From Sneathiella sp. P13V-1 (GTDB lineage Bacteria; Pseudomonadota; Alphaproteobacteria; Sneathiellales; Sneathiellaceae): 64,000 nt of DNA. Position numbers and translations under genes: made by a program. The first letter of the stretch is position 1, and the number at the start of each line of letters is the position of its first letter. The stretch is taken from the NCBI RefSeq assembly GCF_015143595.1, contig NZ_WYEU01000002.1, positions 248,001 through 312,000 of the forward strand, written 5' to 3'. Below are positions 9,327-18,273 of the stretch, in pieces. The notes under the pieces are model-generated. The model saw only the letters and a program-made list of their open reading frames with translations. It was not told where the DNA came from and searched no databases.

Positions 9327-9440
9327 TTGCCACTAGAAGGTGCTGAAAAGGCTGGAACTGAACAATGGGTCAGGATATATCCTGAAATAGAAATTGTTGA
9401 TGGGAAAGTACTGATCATTGAAGAAGATACTGAAGAGTGA
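9327..9440 (+). CDS. Possible 37-residue ORF ahead of the lipid A cluster
   Basis: An open frame from TTG 9327 to TGA 9438-9440 would encode an acidic 37-residue peptide ending IEIVDGKVLIIEEDTEE. Its composition looks like real protein and it overlaps the next gene by 23 bases. Against it, the frame is closed by TAG shortly upstream, there is no ATG, and AGGAAA is only one base from the TTG. A TAGATAAT box at 9313-9320 could be a -10 element, which would put a transcript start almost on the TTG. It could also be the remnant of a longer gene. Not recognised as any family. Confidence 0.25.
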   Translation: MPLEGAEKAGTEQWVRIYPEIEIVDGKVLIIEEDTEE

Positions 9441-10140
9441 CGGAATGAAGGCGATTATTAGTCGCTTTGCAGCTGGATATATCTGGCTCGTCTATCGCAC
9501 CAGTCGCTGGCAAGTGATCAATGCAGAGCTTCCCCATCAGTTTATTAAAGAGAAAAAGCCTTTCATCATGGCCTTCTGGCATGGGCGATTGTTGATGATG
9601 CCAACCTGTGTAACAGATGGTGCCAAAGCGCATGTTATGATTTCCCACCATGGTGACGGTGAGTTAATTGCCCGAACAATTGAGCACTGGGGACTTCATA
9701 GCGTAAGAGGGTCCAGTTCCAAGGGAGCTTTGGGGGCTATCAAGGGGATGTTACAGATCATCCGCAAAAACGAGATATGTGTGATTACACCCGATGGACC
9801 GCGGGGGCCGCGTATGCGGGCGCAGGATGGTATTGCACGCATTGCCTCCATGTCTGGTGTGCCGGTTTTTCCATCGGCTTTTTCTACATCGCGGGGACGA
9901 CGCTTGAAGTCTTGGGACAGGTTTATGTTGGCAAAACCTTTTAGCCGCGGGGTAATTATCTGGGGGGATCCGATTTATGTTCCAAAGAAACTGGATGATG
10001 AAGGATTGCTCCGCGCGAGAAACGAAATTGAAAGTAGTTTGAATTACATAACTCAAGAGGCAGACCGTCTTTGCGGCCAAGTGCCGGTAGAACCAGCCGA
10101 AGAAGTAATTGATCCCACTCAGGGCGAAAAGGTCAAATAG
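9418..10140 (+). CDS. DUF374 lysophospholipid/lipid A acyltransferase-like protein
   Basis: A 240-residue protein of the DUF374 family. It has the acyltransferase-like block FIMAFWHGRLLMMP and the conserved ISHHGDGELIARTIEHWG, RGSSSKGALGAIKGM and ITPDGPRGPRMRAQDG. In alphaproteobacteria this gene usually precedes waaA, and the protein is thought to act in envelope lipid assembly at the inner membrane. I chose TTG 9418 because KKILKSDG extends the family-like N-terminus. ATG 9445 is the alternative. The stop lies 3 bases before waaA, so it belongs to the lipid A operon. Biochemical activity is inferred, not demonstrated for this family as far as I know. Confidence 0.85.
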   Translation: MKKILKSDGMKAIISRFAAGYIWLVYRTSRWQVINAELPHQFIKEKKPFIMAFWHGRLLMMPTCVTDGAKAHVMISHHGDGELIARTIEHWGLHSVRGSSSKGALGAIKGMLQIIRKNEICVITPDGPRGPRMRAQDGIARIASMSGVPVFPSAFSTSRGRRLKSWDRFMLAKPFSRGVIIWGDPIYVPKKLDDEGLLRARNEIESSLNYITQEADRLCGQVPVEPAEEVIDPTQGEKVK

Positions 10141-10143
10141 AGT

Positions 10144-11412
10144 ATGTATCTGTCTTTGTATAATGGACTGTTGAAGCTGGTTTCTCCTGCTATTCATCGG
10201 CATTTGAAGAAGCGGGTTGCTGAAGGCAAAGAGGATGAAACGCGTCTTGACGAAAGGTTAGGAGAGCCATCCCGAAACCGTCCTGCCGGTGAATTGATCT
10301 GGATGCACGCGGCCTCCGTCGGTGAATCATTGTCAGTACTTCCCCTGATCAATGTACTACTCTCACGAAATCCGGAAAGAACTGTTCTCATTACAACAGG
10401 TTCAGTCACATCTGCACGCCTGATGGAAGAAAGGCTGCCAACAGGCGCAATTCATCAATTTGTTCCTATTGATACAAAAGTGGCGGTACAGGGTTTTCTA
10501 GATCATTGGCAACCGCAACTGGCAATTTGGGTTGAATCAGAGATTTGGCCCAATCTGATTTCGGAAACATCTCGTAGAGGTATTCCGATGATGCTCATAA
10601 ATGCGCGGATAACGTCCAACAGTTTTTCCATGTGGCGTAAAACAGGAGGTTTGATCAAACGGATCCTTCGTAAATTCGATTATATACATGCACAATCGCA
10701 GCTGGCTGCTGATCGTTTGGAATATCTGGGAGCCAAGGATGTTGAAGTTTTAGGAAATCTGAAATTCTCTTCACCGCCCTTGCCTTTCCATACTGAACGC
10801 TTCCGTGAAATGACACGTCAGACAGAGCGTCGCAAAATCTGGTTGGCAGCAAGCACCCATAAAGGGGAAGAGGCTATTGCCGCGGCCACACATTTGGCTT
10901 TGTCCCCGAAAATTAAAGGACTTCTGACAATCATCGTGCCTCGCCATCCCGACCGGGCTGATGAGATCATGGACAAACTCCAGGAAGCCGGGTTCAAAGT
11001 TGCCCAACGTTCAAGGCGCCAGAATATTGAGCCCGATACGGATATTTATCTTGCCGATACAATGGGGGAGATGGGTCTTTTCTATCGCTTGGCAGATGTT
11101 GTCTTTGTGGGCGGTTCCTTGGTTGATAAGGGCGGGCAAAATCCATTGGAGCCAGCCAGACTAAATTCTGCGATTATGTTTGGGCCTTATATGAGTAATT
11201 TTAACGAAATTGCTACTGATCTGCTGCAAAATCGAGCGGCCCTGCAAGTTAAAGATGGAACTGAACTGGTACAGGCAGCATATAGTCTTATATCAGAGGT
11301 TAAGGTTCGAGGAGCTCTCGCCGAGCGCGCAGATGAAGTTGTGAAATCTGGTGAAGCGGTGCTTAGTAAACTTGTCGTTGAAATTGAAAAGACATTATCA
11401 GGAAAAGAGTAG
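10144..11412 (+). CDS. waaA: 3-deoxy-D-manno-octulosonic acid (Kdo) transferase
   Basis: A 422-residue glycosyltransferase that adds Kdo to lipid IVA at the cytoplasmic face of the inner membrane. Family marks are the short membrane-anchoring N-terminus followed by ERLGEPS, the nucleophile-side motif WMHAASVGE with its conserved Glu, the paired WVESEIWPNLI, and the C-terminal CMP-Kdo site (FVGGSLVDKGGQNPLEPA). Length is normal. It is spaced 3 bases from the DUF374 gene and directly abuts lpxK, which supports one transcript. Confidence 0.95.
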   Translation: MYLSLYNGLLKLVSPAIHRHLKKRVAEGKEDETRLDERLGEPSRNRPAGELIWMHAASVGESLSVLPLINVLLSRNPERTVLITTGSVTSARLMEERLPTGAIHQFVPIDTKVAVQGFLDHWQPQLAIWVESEIWPNLISETSRRGIPMMLINARITSNSFSMWRKTGGLIKRILRKFDYIHAQSQLAADRLEYLGAKDVEVLGNLKFSSPPLPFHTERFREMTRQTERRKIWLAASTHKGEEAIAAATHLALSPKIKGLLTIIVPRHPDRADEIMDKLQEAGFKVAQRSRRQNIEPDTDIYLADTMGEMGLFYRLADVVFVGGSLVDKGGQNPLEPARLNSAIMFGPYMSNFNEIATDLLQNRAALQVKDGTELVQAAYSLISEVKVRGALAERADEVVKSGEAVLSKLVVEIEKTLSGKE

Positions 11413-12399
11413 GTGAAAGCGCCCAAATTCTGGAATAAAGGATCAGGTTCTATTCTGCAGCAGTTGCTGAGGCCTCTCAGTGCAGTTTATGTTGTGATTG
11501 ATCGTATGAACCGGGCGCGTGTTATGCCTCAGTCAGTGTCGATACCTGTGATTTGTGTGGGGAACGCTGTTGCTGGCGGGGCAGGGAAAACACCTGTTTC
11601 AATTTCCATCGCCAGATTTCTGATCGCCAAAGGCTGGAAGGTTCATTTTCTCTCCCGCGGGTATGGGGGGAGTTACAAGGGGCCGACAAGAGTTGTTCCT
11701 GATGTACATGGAGCAAATGAAGTCGGTGATGAGCCCCTTATTTTGGCGAATACTGCGCCTACTTGGATAAGTCAGGATAGGGTGATTGGTGCAAAAGCCG
11801 CCGTTGAGGCCGGTGCTGAAGTCATCATTATGGATGACGGATTTCAAAATCCATCCTTACATAAAGACATAAGTTTCCTGGTGGTAGATGGCGGTTATGG
11901 TCTAGGAAACGGGTCACTATTGCCTGCAGGCCCTTTACGGGAGACCTGGGGAACTGCTCTGGGACGGGCAGACGCCGTAATTGTTGTAGACCCCTCTCCA
12001 ATTACAAGTGATCTCAATTGTGATGATAAGCCCAAGTTTAACGCGCAAATTGTGCCACTGGATCTTCAAACCGAAATCGTAGGGCAGAAGGTTATAGCCT
12101 TTGCGGGGATTGGGCGGCCTGAAAAATTCTTCAAAAGCCTTCAAAATATAGGTGCTGATGTGATAGAAAGCGTCGAGTTTTCTGATCATCATAAATTCTC
12201 ACAGGATGATATTATGAAGCTGGTGGAAAGGGCTGCCAATCTGGAGGCAGCGCTTGTCACCACTCGAAAAGATTATGTTCGCCTGTCACCTGAAGCAAAA
12301 CTTATGACCACTGTATTTGATATTGATCTGACATTTGAGAAGCCACAAAGATTGCAAACTTTGCTTGCGGAAAAACTGGGTGATCGTGAGCATGTCTAA
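11413..12399 (+). CDS. lpxK: Tetraacyldisaccharide 4'-kinase
   Basis: A 328-residue membrane-associated kinase that phosphorylates the 4' position of the lipid A disaccharide. Marks are the Walker A segment GNAVAGGAGKTP, the family motifs FLSRGYGGSYKGP, VGDEPLI, IIMDDGFQNPSL, PLRE and the C-terminal TTRKDYVRL. The start is GTG at 11413, immediately after the waaA stop (TAG then GTG) with no spacer. The end overlaps the following acyltransferase gene by 8 bases. Confidence 0.95.
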   Translation: MKAPKFWNKGSGSILQQLLRPLSAVYVVIDRMNRARVMPQSVSIPVICVGNAVAGGAGKTPVSISIARFLIAKGWKVHFLSRGYGGSYKGPTRVVPDVHGANEVGDEPLILANTAPTWISQDRVIGAKAAVEAGAEVIIMDDGFQNPSLHKDISFLVVDGGYGLGNGSLLPAGPLRETWGTALGRADAVIVVDPSPITSDLNCDDKPKFNAQIVPLDLQTEIVGQKVIAFAGIGRPEKFFKSLQNIGADVIESVEFSDHHKFSQDDIMKLVERAANLEAALVTTRKDYVRLSPEAKLMTTVFDIDLTFEKPQRLQTLLAEKLGDREHV

Positions 12400-13270
12400 A
12401 AATCAAAAAGAAGTTAAACTTAAGCATAGGCTTGAATATGTCGGTGTACGTTTTGCCTTTTGGATGTTTCGGGCATTGGGCAAAAATCGTGCTTGTAATT
12501 TAGCGGCTTGGGTGGCGTGCAAAGTGGGGCCTTTGTTGTCCGCACACAAAACGGCACGAAATAACATTGAACAGGCTATGCCAGAGCTAAGTTCCGAACA
12601 AATTGACAATATTCTTCATGATATGTGGGATAATCTGGGCCGAAATATTGGTGAACTTCCCTTTATCAGAGAGATAACTCTTACTTCCCCGGATGTGGAT
12701 GTTGAAGGTATTGAAATCCTTGAAGAAATAAAGAAGAGCAAAACACCAGTGCTTTTTTTGGCTGCCCATTATGGCCCTTGGGAACTTTGTGCGGCTGCGT
12801 GCCGTTATTGCGATAATGACGTTCACATCGTTTACCGCGCGGCGAACAATCCATTGGTTGACGATTATTTCCAGCAAAACCGTGAAGTTCCCGAATGCTC
12901 CTTTATTCCTAAGGGGAAGAGAGGGGCCAGAGCGTTGTTAAAAGCGCTGAAAGACGCGGGAGGTGTTGTGCTTTTGAACGATCAAAAACAAAACACAGGC
13001 CTGCCCATTCCTTTTTTTGGTCGCGAGGCAATGACGGCTACTGCGATTGCTGATCTTGCTGTTCGGGACCGATATCCGATTATTCCTCTGCGAGCTGAGC
13101 GCCAAGAAAATGGCCGTGTGAAACTATCTATTCTACCCGCGTTTTACGCCCCGACAGAGGGAGAGCGACAAGAGAAAGTGGTCGAGCTACTGACACAGAT
13201 CAATGGAATCTATGAAGATTGGATCCGTGCGCGACCCGACCACTGGTTTTGGGTTCATAATCGCTGGTAG
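12392..13270 (+). CDS. Lipid A lauroyl/myristoyl acyltransferase (LpxL/HtrB family)
   Basis: A 292-residue late acyltransferase of lipid A synthesis. The catalytic HX4D/E-type motif is seen as AAHYGPWE. It is followed by the family block KGKRGARALLKALKDAGGVVLLNDQK and PFFG. The ATG at 12392 overlaps the lpxK stop (ATGTCTAA). An upstream start would run further into lpxK and is not needed. The protein carries a basic N-terminus rather than a clear signal peptide, as usual for this peripheral membrane family. Which acyl chain it transfers cannot be told from sequence. Confidence 0.9.
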   Translation: MSKNQKEVKLKHRLEYVGVRFAFWMFRALGKNRACNLAAWVACKVGPLLSAHKTARNNIEQAMPELSSEQIDNILHDMWDNLGRNIGELPFIREITLTSPDVDVEGIEILEEIKKSKTPVLFLAAHYGPWELCAAACRYCDNDVHIVYRAANNPLVDDYFQQNREVPECSFIPKGKRGARALLKALKDAGGVVLLNDQKQNTGLPIPFFGREAMTATAIADLAVRDRYPIIPLRAERQENGRVKLSILPAFYAPTEGERQEKVVELLTQINGIYEDWIRARPDHWFWVHNRW

Positions 13271-13278
13271 GAAGCGCT

Positions 13279-14349
13279 TTAGGCGGAAACTTTCTGTCCC
13301 GCTTCAGACTTTTTTCCAGCATTCTCCAAAATTTCGAGAGCGATTTTATCTGCAACAACGTCTGTTGGTTTTTGCTCAGCCTCAGCCCGTGCGAAAATAT
13401 CAAGAAGCGTATCATGAATGTCCGAGACTTGTTTCATAGCAGCATCACGGTTGAAGGTTGGCCCCTCATGACTGATGAGGATAATACCACCAGCATTGAT
13501 GACATAATCCGGCGCATACAGAATACCTCTTGCCCGTAACGCTTCACCCATTTCAGGTGTTTCAAGCTGGTTGTTGGCAGAGCCTGCCACGATGCTCGCT
13601 TTTAATTCAGATAATGTATTTGGGTTAATGGCGCCTCCGAGCGCACATGGTGCAAAAACATCGGTGTCCACTTTGTGAATTTCATCTGCAGGAACTGCTG
13701 TTGCGCCAAGTTCCTGAACCGCACGTTTAACGCTGTCTTCGAAAATATCAGCGACAAGCAATTCTGCACCTGCTTCATGAAGATATTGGCACAAGATGTA
13801 TCCAACATGCCCCAGGCCCTGAACGGCGACTTTAACGCCCTCTAGATTGTCTTTACCGAGTTTGTGTTTCACAGATGCTTTGATGCCATTGAATACGCCC
13901 CAAGCTGTAGCTGGTGAAGGATCACCGGCACCGCCTTCAGAAATGCCAGCAATGTGAGGAGTTACGCGCCGGGCTACTTCAAGATCCGCAACGGAAGTGC
14001 CGACATCCTCTGCTGCAATATATGATCCGTTTAAGCGGTCAACTGCCCGGCCGAAAGCCTCAAACAGCGCTTCACTCTTATCCGAATGAGGATCTGCAAT
14101 AATAACAGATTTGCCGCCGCCCAATTTTAGACCGGCAAGTGCGGATTTATAGGTCATGCCTCGGGATAACCTTAATACGTCTTTTAAGGCTTCTTCCTCT
14201 GACGTGTAATTCCACATACGCGTTCCGCCCAGTGCTGGGCCAAGCGTCGTGTCGTGGACTGCTAGTATGGCTTTCAAGCCTGTTTCTTTGTCGTTGAAGA
14301 ACAGAACAGATTCGTGCTCATCGAAGTCAGGAGAACTAAATACTTTCAT
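13279..14349 (-). CDS. ldh: Leucine dehydrogenase (Glu/Leu/Phe/Val dehydrogenase family)
   Basis: A 356-residue NAD-dependent amino acid dehydrogenase. The glycine-rich N-terminal catalytic part shows LGPALGGTRMW, then Lys68 and Lys80 in YKSALAGLKLGGGK, the same positions as the substrate-binding and catalytic lysines of characterised leucine dehydrogenases. The NAD domain shows GLGHVGYILCQYLHEAGAELLVAD. It would convert leucine, isoleucine and valine to 2-oxoacids, which fits the liu operon at 1348-6728. A phenylalanine dehydrogenase is the main alternative. GAGGAAA precedes the ATG at 14349. The gene is convergent with the lipid A cluster, with 8 bases between stops. Confidence 0.88.
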   Translation of the reverse strand: MKVFSSPDFDEHESVLFFNDKETGLKAILAVHDTTLGPALGGTRMWNYTSEEEALKDVLRLSRGMTYKSALAGLKLGGGKSVIIADPHSDKSEALFEAFGRAVDRLNGSYIAAEDVGTSVADLEVARRVTPHIAGISEGGAGDPSPATAWGVFNGIKASVKHKLGKDNLEGVKVAVQGLGHVGYILCQYLHEAGAELLVADIFEDSVKRAVQELGATAVPADEIHKVDTDVFAPCALGGAINPNTLSELKASIVAGSANNQLETPEMGEALRARGILYAPDYVINAGGIILISHEGPTFNRDAAMKQVSDIHDTLLDIFARAEAEQKPTDVVADKIALEILENAGKKSEAGQKVSA

Positions 14350-14563
14350 AATTTCCTCGCAGAATTTTCCCTGTCAGTACTAATGAGGTTTTGCTTTTTG
14401 GCGAGAAAATCAACGCTTTTCGGAAGTGTTCCTAAAATTCGCACGAAGATTACGAAAAATATTCAAAATTGGTAATATGCTAATTTTATTTCGCGAAGTC
14501 AGGAAATATTTAGAGTGGGTCCCCTTTCGAGGATTTGGTGGATTTTGTTGGAAACGATTCAAA

Positions 14564-15778
14564 TTACATATTGTATGTAGAGAACATTTTGTCTGCATCG
14601 AACCCGATTGTCAGCATTCCAAGCATTTCTTTAGTGCCATGTTTTTTGATCGGTAGTGAGACCTGAATTTGGAATTTTCGAGTGGAGTGATCAAACATGA
14701 TGTCTGAAATATACTGTGCTTGATCATTTATAAGCGCTTGATGTGCAGCTTCATCTCCCTGCCAATAATCGCTTGTCGCCATGTTCATGGCGACGTTGAA
14801 CCCTTTGTTGTCAGTTACAAAAATCTCCGTAACTGCCTTCTGTTCCAGTGCCAATTCCCTTAGCAGGTTAGATAGAGGATTTGACAGTATTTCCTTCATT
14901 TTGCCGGTTTGTTGGCCTTCTGTCACAGCTAGTTTCCAGGATTTGTCTTCCTGATGTAACTTATTGATATCAGAATATGCGGTTGTTTTTTTTAATTCGC
15001 TTCGTATTTGCGAAACGAGTTTGTCCGCTATCGATTCTGCCCTTCTTGTTAAAAGAAGTTCCTCTTGGGTGTTCGTGGACCACAAATCATCTACACATTT
15101 TGAAAGTGCCGCATTGAAACTGGTAATGAATTCAGGGTTACGTGAAACAAACTCTTTTGAAAAATAGGCGACTAAAGGGACATACCTTACGAAACTCGTT
15201 GAAAACTCTACAGATTCAACCTTAGCCTGATGGAGAGCTTGCGAAAATGTCACTTCATCAGCCAAGGCATATTTAATTCGGTTGCTCAGCAGCAATTTTG
15301 CAAGAGATATGGTATTTGGTGCGGGTTTATTATTCGCCAGACCTTTTTCTTTCATCCAGGTTTCTTCATTGGAACCCAGAACAGCAGCTATTTTGTGCCG
15401 TTCCGGCTGTGCAGGAAGGCCGGATGAAGCAAGGTGGTAAAAATTCCACCTCTCCAAGTGAAGGGGATCTGTTGCGATAGAATATTCTTCAAGCTCTTTG
15501 TCAGGAATGCTGAGGAAAAACCCGTCAATACTCCCATGTTTGAGGAGTTCTTTATTTCTTTTCCTGGGAGCCAATGAAATTTTATATGGTCTACTAATTG
15601 ACCGGAAAATACATTCCAGGGTCTGAGGAACGCTGCCGACGAGTTCACTACCTTGTAAGTAATGGTAGGGTGGCTGAACGTGTGTATTTATCGTGATACC
15701 GTTACTGTCGGCATTTGTAGTTGAAGAATACAGAACGCTTAAAACTAATGAATTTCGCAATAATCGTAGTTTGTCCAT
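14564..15778 (-). CDS. Exported binding-protein-like/Cache (PDC) fusion, no signalling domain
   Basis: A 404-residue protein with a signal-peptide-like N-terminus ending near residue 24. Residues about 28-245 look like a type-3 periplasmic solute-binding domain (YHYLQGSELVGSVPQTLECIF, GSNEETWMKEKG, RIKYALADEVTF, FITSFNAALSKCV). Residues about 250-404 look like a PDC/Cache sensor module (ALEQKAVTEIFVTDNKGFNVAM, SDYWQGDEAA, VSLPIKK, MLGMLTIGFDADKM). No transmembrane anchor, kinase, cyclase or chemotaxis domain follows, so it should be a free periplasmic protein. GAGG precedes the ATG. It may feed a signal to a separate membrane protein. Domain calls are by motif appearance and moderately certain. 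Confidence 0.65.
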   Translation of the reverse strand: MDKLRLLRNSLVLSVLYSSTTNADSNGITINTHVQPPYHYLQGSELVGSVPQTLECIFRSISRPYKISLAPRKRNKELLKHGSIDGFFLSIPDKELEEYSIATDPLHLERWNFYHLASSGLPAQPERHKIAAVLGSNEETWMKEKGLANNKPAPNTISLAKLLLSNRIKYALADEVTFSQALHQAKVESVEFSTSFVRYVPLVAYFSKEFVSRNPEFITSFNAALSKCVDDLWSTNTQEELLLTRRAESIADKLVSQIRSELKKTTAYSDINKLHQEDKSWKLAVTEGQQTGKMKEILSNPLSNLLRELALEQKAVTEIFVTDNKGFNVAMNMATSDYWQGDEAAHQALINDQAQYISDIMFDHSTRKFQIQVSLPIKKHGTKEMLGMLTIGFDADKMFSTYNM

Positions 15779-15883
15779 GTTACCTCGTCGGATGATGAAC
15801 GTTCGTATCTTCTCACACGTTATATTAAATATAGGTAAAATAAATTTAAATGTTATGAGGTGCCGTTTGCAGTGTGGCTTTTT

Positions 15884-16975
15884 CTAGATTTTTCCGATCA
15901 CCTCGCGCGCAATTGCCAAACTTGAAGTAAGTCCCGGACTCTCAATACCGAAAAGATTTACAAGCCCCTTTATTCCATGGATATCACTTCCTTCGATCCT
16001 GAAATCCATATGGGGGTCGGTTGGAGACTGGATTTTTGGACGTATGCCGCTGTAGGCGGGGATAAGGCTGTTGTCAGGAAGATCTGGCCAGTATTTACGG
16101 ATCGCGTCATAAAAACTGTTACCGCGGGCTGGGTTTACTTCGTAATCCAGTTCCTTTACCCATTCCTGATCCGGTCCAAATCTAATTTGTCCGGCCATAT
16201 CCAATGTGACATGAACCCCTAAAGAGGCAGATTGTGGTACGGGATAAATAAGCCGTTTAAATGGTGAAGCGGCGTTCATTGTGAAGTAATTGCCCTTTGC
16301 GAGATATCTAGGTGGAATAAATTGCTCAGCAAGACCTTTGATATTGCTCGCGACATCTTGGGCGAACAAGCCTGCGCTGTTAATCAGTTGACGACATTTG
16401 AGTGTGTGGCCACCTGCCGTCACTTCAAACCCATCATTACAAATGGTCGCGGCTTCAAATGGAGTGTCATAGGCAATCGCTCCACCGTTTGCTTCGATCT
16501 CTCCGACCAAAGATAGCATATATTGGTGGGTATCAATAATGCCGGTTGAGGGGGAGAGAAGGGCCTTTTCACATTTGAGATGAGGTTCTAAACCAAACAC
16601 CTCTTCTTTGGTGAGCCATTTCAGGTCATTAACACTATTGTCTTCTGCCTTGGCCTTAATCTGTTCCAATGTTGAAATCTCATCTTCATTGGTTGCAACT
16701 ATCAGTTTTCCAAGATTTTTGTAAGCAACGCCATGGGCATCGCAATACTGATAGAGCATCTTTTTCCCAGCAACACATAGTTTCGCCTTTAAGCTATCCT
16801 TCGGGTAATAAATGCCTGCGTGAATAACCTCGCTATTTCTAGATGAGGTCTCTTCACCAAAATGGTGGTTTTTTTCAAGGATAACGACATCACGCCCTGA
16901 TTTGGCAAGTTTACGGGCGATTGCAAGACCAACCACTCCCGCACCAATGACCACACACTCAACAAAATCACTCAT
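15884..16975 (-). CDS. FAD-dependent oxidoreductase, L-2-hydroxyglutarate oxidase-like
   Basis: A 363-residue DAO-family flavoprotein. The N-terminal Rossmann motif is VVIGAGVVGLAIARKLAKSG, ending in the acidic VVILEK. The block SSRNSEVIHAGIYYP is the hallmark of the L-2-hydroxyglutarate dehydrogenase/LhgO group. A likely substrate is L-2-hydroxyglutarate, with electrons passed to quinone or oxygen, but glycerol-3-phosphate-like substrates are possible. I placed the start at 16975, where GGAG lies about 7 bases upstream. A frame extension to 17020 lacks this support. It diverges from the DUF3179 gene. Confidence 0.85.
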   Translation of the reverse strand: MSDFVECVVIGAGVVGLAIARKLAKSGRDVVILEKNHHFGEETSSRNSEVIHAGIYYPKDSLKAKLCVAGKKMLYQYCDAHGVAYKNLGKLIVATNEDEISTLEQIKAKAEDNSVNDLKWLTKEEVFGLEPHLKCEKALLSPSTGIIDTHQYMLSLVGEIEANGGAIAYDTPFEAATICNDGFEVTAGGHTLKCRQLINSAGLFAQDVASNIKGLAEQFIPPRYLAKGNYFTMNAASPFKRLIYPVPQSASLGVHVTLDMAGQIRFGPDQEWVKELDYEVNPARGNSFYDAIRKYWPDLPDNSLIPAYSGIRPKIQSPTDPHMDFRIEGSDIHGIKGLVNLFGIESPGLTSSLAIAREVIGKI

Positions 16976-17103
16976 GATAAGTCTCCAAGAAGATAGAGGG
17001 CCTATCTTAAGCAGCCTCATTTTGGACTAAAGGAAAATCGTTACTCACAAAAGAGTGAAGTCTGAGCTGTGTAATTCTTGTGAAAAAAGATTAGACTTTT
17101 ATC

Positions 17104-18102
17104 ATGATCAAATTTCTTTCAAGAATGGCGTGGCTGTTTGTGCCCTTATTGACCTCTGCAAGTCTTGCCTGGGCAGATCCAGATTTCTGGAAGTATGAGT
17201 GGCCTAAAACTGATTTCACGAAAACGTCGGTTAGTTTTGTAGAGATTTTGTCAGGCGGGCCTCCAAAGGATGGGATTCCAGCTATCGATAACCCGCGTTT
17301 TATCTCCGTGAAGGATGCTGTTCATCTAAAGCTGACTGAGCCGGTAATAGGGGTGTCCATCAATGGTGATGCCAGAGCTTACCCTTTGCAAGTATTGATG
17401 TGGCACGAAATTGTTAATGACAAAGTGGGAGGCGTGCCGATCTCGGTCACTTTCTGTCCACTCTGTAATGCATCTATCGTTTTTGACAGAAGGTACAGGC
17501 ATCCTGAGAAAGGAGACTTGATCCTTGATTTTGGGACAACGGGTAAGCTCCGGAACTCTGATCTTGTGATGTATGACCGGCAAACGGAAAGCTGGTGGCA
17601 ACAATTTACGGGTAAAGCAATAGTGGGGGAGCTGTTGGGGGCCGAACTTGAAAGATTACCGGTCCGTATCGAATCGTTGCTTAAATTTAAGGAACGACAC
17701 CCAGATGGAAAAGTTCTGATCCCTAGCGGAGATATTGAGCGTGCTTATGGGATCAATCCATATGAAGGGTATGACAAACTTTCACGACCATTTTTATATT
17801 CTGGGAAAATGCCAACGAATATCGCGCCCTTGGCCAGAGTGGTGACGGTGGGCGAGCGTGCCTGGTCTTTGGACTTCCTTCGTCAGAAAAAAACATTTGA
17901 GACAGAGGATGGCTTAATCATCACTTGGGAGAAAGGGCAGAATTCTGCGCTTGGCGCGTCCGAAATCGGCGAGGGGGTGGATATCGGCAATATCACCGTC
18001 CAGAGACACGAATCTGGAGCGTTGATAGACGTTGTTTACGGAGTTGACTTTGCGTTTGCTTTTCACGCCTTTCATCCAGATGTGGAGATTGTAACTCAAT
18101 AA
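17104..18102 (+). CDS. Exported DUF3179 domain protein
   Basis: A 332-residue protein with a clear signal peptide (hydrophobic run then SLAWA, cleavage near residue 24). The rest is the DUF3179 domain: GGPPKDGIPAIDNPRF near the start, VSINGDARAYPLQVLMWHEIVND, then the conserved cysteine motif TFCPLCNASIVFDR. The two Cys and following residues could bind a metal or heme, but function is unknown. The family occurs in bacteria and archaea. Nothing in the neighbours explains it. Confidence 0.85.
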   Translation: MIKFLSRMAWLFVPLLTSASLAWADPDFWKYEWPKTDFTKTSVSFVEILSGGPPKDGIPAIDNPRFISVKDAVHLKLTEPVIGVSINGDARAYPLQVLMWHEIVNDKVGGVPISVTFCPLCNASIVFDRRYRHPEKGDLILDFGTTGKLRNSDLVMYDRQTESWWQQFTGKAIVGELLGAELERLPVRIESLLKFKERHPDGKVLIPSGDIERAYGINPYEGYDKLSRPFLYSGKMPTNIAPLARVVTVGERAWSLDFLRQKKTFETEDGLIITWEKGQNSALGASEIGEGVDIGNITVQRHESGALIDVVYGVDFAFAFHAFHPDVEIVTQ

Positions 18103-18273
18103 ATCCTACTAGACCTTGATTTTTCTCACTTCTTTATGGTTAATGAAATTCCTGTTTTTTTTTGGGAAATAAGGCGCTTGTCATCTAGGGAACGCTGGTT
18201 TAATCCTGAATTTAATATTTTGGAGTTTGATTCACAAAAGAGATCAAATTGCCTTGGATAACAGGAGTAGGGT

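Noticed and set aside
14426-14656. Small Cys-containing plus-strand ORF
   Set aside because: It overlaps the 3' end of the fusion protein gene and has no ribosome-binding site or recognised family.
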